From contig CAJMOO010000099.1 of NCBI GenBank assembly GCA_905215045.1, positions 1-6,629 on the forward strand: 6,629 bases of DNA, given 5' to 3'. The notes below the pieces were generated by a model. The model worked only from the letters and a program-made list of their open reading frames with translations, was not told the origin of the DNA and searched no databases. This DNA comes from an uncultured bacterium (GTDB taxonomy: Bacteria > Bacillota_A > Clostridia > Lachnospirales > Lachnospiraceae). This document shows, piece after piece, positions 6,032 to 6,629 of the stretch (its first letter is position 1; each line of letters opens with the position of its first letter). Made by a program: the position numbers and the translations under genes.

Positions 6032-6629
6032 ATGTATGTGGAAATGAGAAATATCTATAAACAATACGGAAACTTCCGGGCATCAGACAACGTAAGTTTT
6101 GGAATTGAAAAAGGAAAACTTGCAGCGCTGCTTGGACCAAGTGGAAGTGGAAAGACAACATTGCTTCGAATGATCGCAGGACTGGAAAATCCAAATGCAG
6201 GAGATATCTTTATCGATGGAAAGCGAGTGAATGATATTCCAGCCGCTAAACGAGGGATTGGATTTGTATTCCAAAGTTATGCTTTATTCCGATATATGAC
6301 AGTTTTTGACAACATCGCATTTGGATTAGAAATTGCGAAAATGCCGAAAAAACAGATCAAAGAACGAGTGCTTGAACTATTAGAATTAACTGGACTCTCA
6401 GGACTTGAAAACAGATATCCAAATCAGTTATCAGGAGGACAGAGACAGAGAGTCGCATTTGCAAGAGCCTTGGCTCCAAATCCACAAGTATTATTGCTTG
6501 ATGAACCATTTGCGGCGATCGATGCGAAAGTAAGGTCAGAGCTTCGCCTCTGGCTAAAAGAAATGGTATCCAAACTTGGTATCACAAGCATTTTCGTTAC
6601 ACATGATCAGGATGAAGCCGTAGAGGTTG
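6032..6629 (+). CDS. cysA: Sulfate ABC transporter ATP-binding subunit CysA, 3'-truncated by window edge
   Basis: The visible 199 residues cover nearly all of the ABC nucleotide-binding domain, which hydrolyses ATP on the cytoplasmic side to drive CysT/CysW. Motifs in order are Walker A 'GPSGSGKT' (35-42), Q-loop Q81 in '[21 protein letters not shown]', signature 'LSGGQ' (133-137), Walker B 'VLLLDEP' (153-159), D-loop 'AAIDAK' (161-166), and H-loop H191 in 'FVTHDQDEA'. The '[17 protein letters not shown]' stretch is highly typical of CysA. The D-loop reads AAID where GALD is common, a conservative change. The start at 6032 fits the family N-terminus ('[13 protein letters not shown]'), better than the methionine at residue 5. 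The frame stays open to the window end; the C-terminal regulatory (TOBE-like) part expected in a full-length protein of about 350 residues lies outside. Confidence 0.95.
   Translation, partial: MYVEMRNIYKQYGNFRASDNVSFGIEKGKLAALLGPSGSGKTTLLRMIAGLENPNAGDIFIDGKRVNDIPAAKRGIGFVFQSYALFRYMTVFDNIAFGLEIAKMPKKQIKERVLELLELTGLSGLENRYPNQLSGGQRQRVAFARALAPNPQVLLLDEPFAAIDAKVRSELRLWLKEMVSKLGITSIFVTHDQDEAVEV

Noticed and set aside
5775..6194. 139-codon open frame on the minus strand across cysW and cysA
   Set aside because: It is antisense to two well-identified genes, including the Walker A region of cysA, and no family features are visible.
3220..6629. Molybdate or phosphate importer instead of sulfate
   Set aside because: Two separate permeases of CysT and CysW type, the Sbp motifs SHGGSG and GARGSTTTF, and the CysA segment [16 protein letters not shown] all point to sulfate/thiosulfate.
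1..6629. Mobile elements, CRISPR arrays, tRNA or rRNA genes
   Set aside because: No transposase-like protein, regularly spaced repeat array, long terminal inverted repeats or RNA gene signature was seen on either strand.

Overview
The window looks like chromosomal DNA from a low-to-moderate GC Firmicute, most likely a Lachnospiraceae-type clostridium. The reasons are strong GGAGG-type ribosome binding sites, GGA/AGA/ATC-rich codon use, tightly packed co-directional genes, lipoprotein-type (not free periplasmic) binding protein, and TTGACA/TATAAT promoter boxes. The genus cannot be resolved from sequence alone. All eight genes lie on the + strand.

Block 1 (2-3055) is a compact gene string: the C-terminal part of an EamA/DMT-family membrane transporter (cut by the window start), an exodeoxyribonuclease III, a stand-alone left-handed beta-helix protein resembling the acetyltransferase half of GlmU, and an unrecognised coiled-coil lipoprotein. 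The gaps are 0, 24 and 22 bp, and the string ends at a very clear intrinsic terminator (3010-3055). The four genes do not make one obvious pathway. The last two are the least understood in the window.

The 220-bp gap (3000-3219) holds the terminator followed by an unusually rich control region: a perfect sigma-A promoter (TTGACA-17-TATAAT), a probable second promoter just upstream, a 7+7 bp dyad over the distal promoter, an 8-bp palindrome in the proximal spacer, and a 10-bp direct repeat flanking the start site. It contains no riboswitch-sized leader.

Block 2 (3220-6629, continuing past the window) is a sulfate/thiosulfate ABC importer operon in the order sbp-cysT-cysW-cysA. A membrane-anchored lipoprotein captures sulfate, CysT and CysW form the channel through their EAA loops, and CysA (cut by the window end) hydrolyses ATP. 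Gaps are 16, 11 and 1 bp, indicating one transcript. The likely role is sulfur acquisition for cysteine synthesis, controlled at the promoter region described above.

I did not find a clearly new multi-gene system. The best leads are the GlmU-like half protein, the lipoprotein with a possible internal duplication, the sulfate promoter architecture, and a strong window-wide excess of GATC inside genes.
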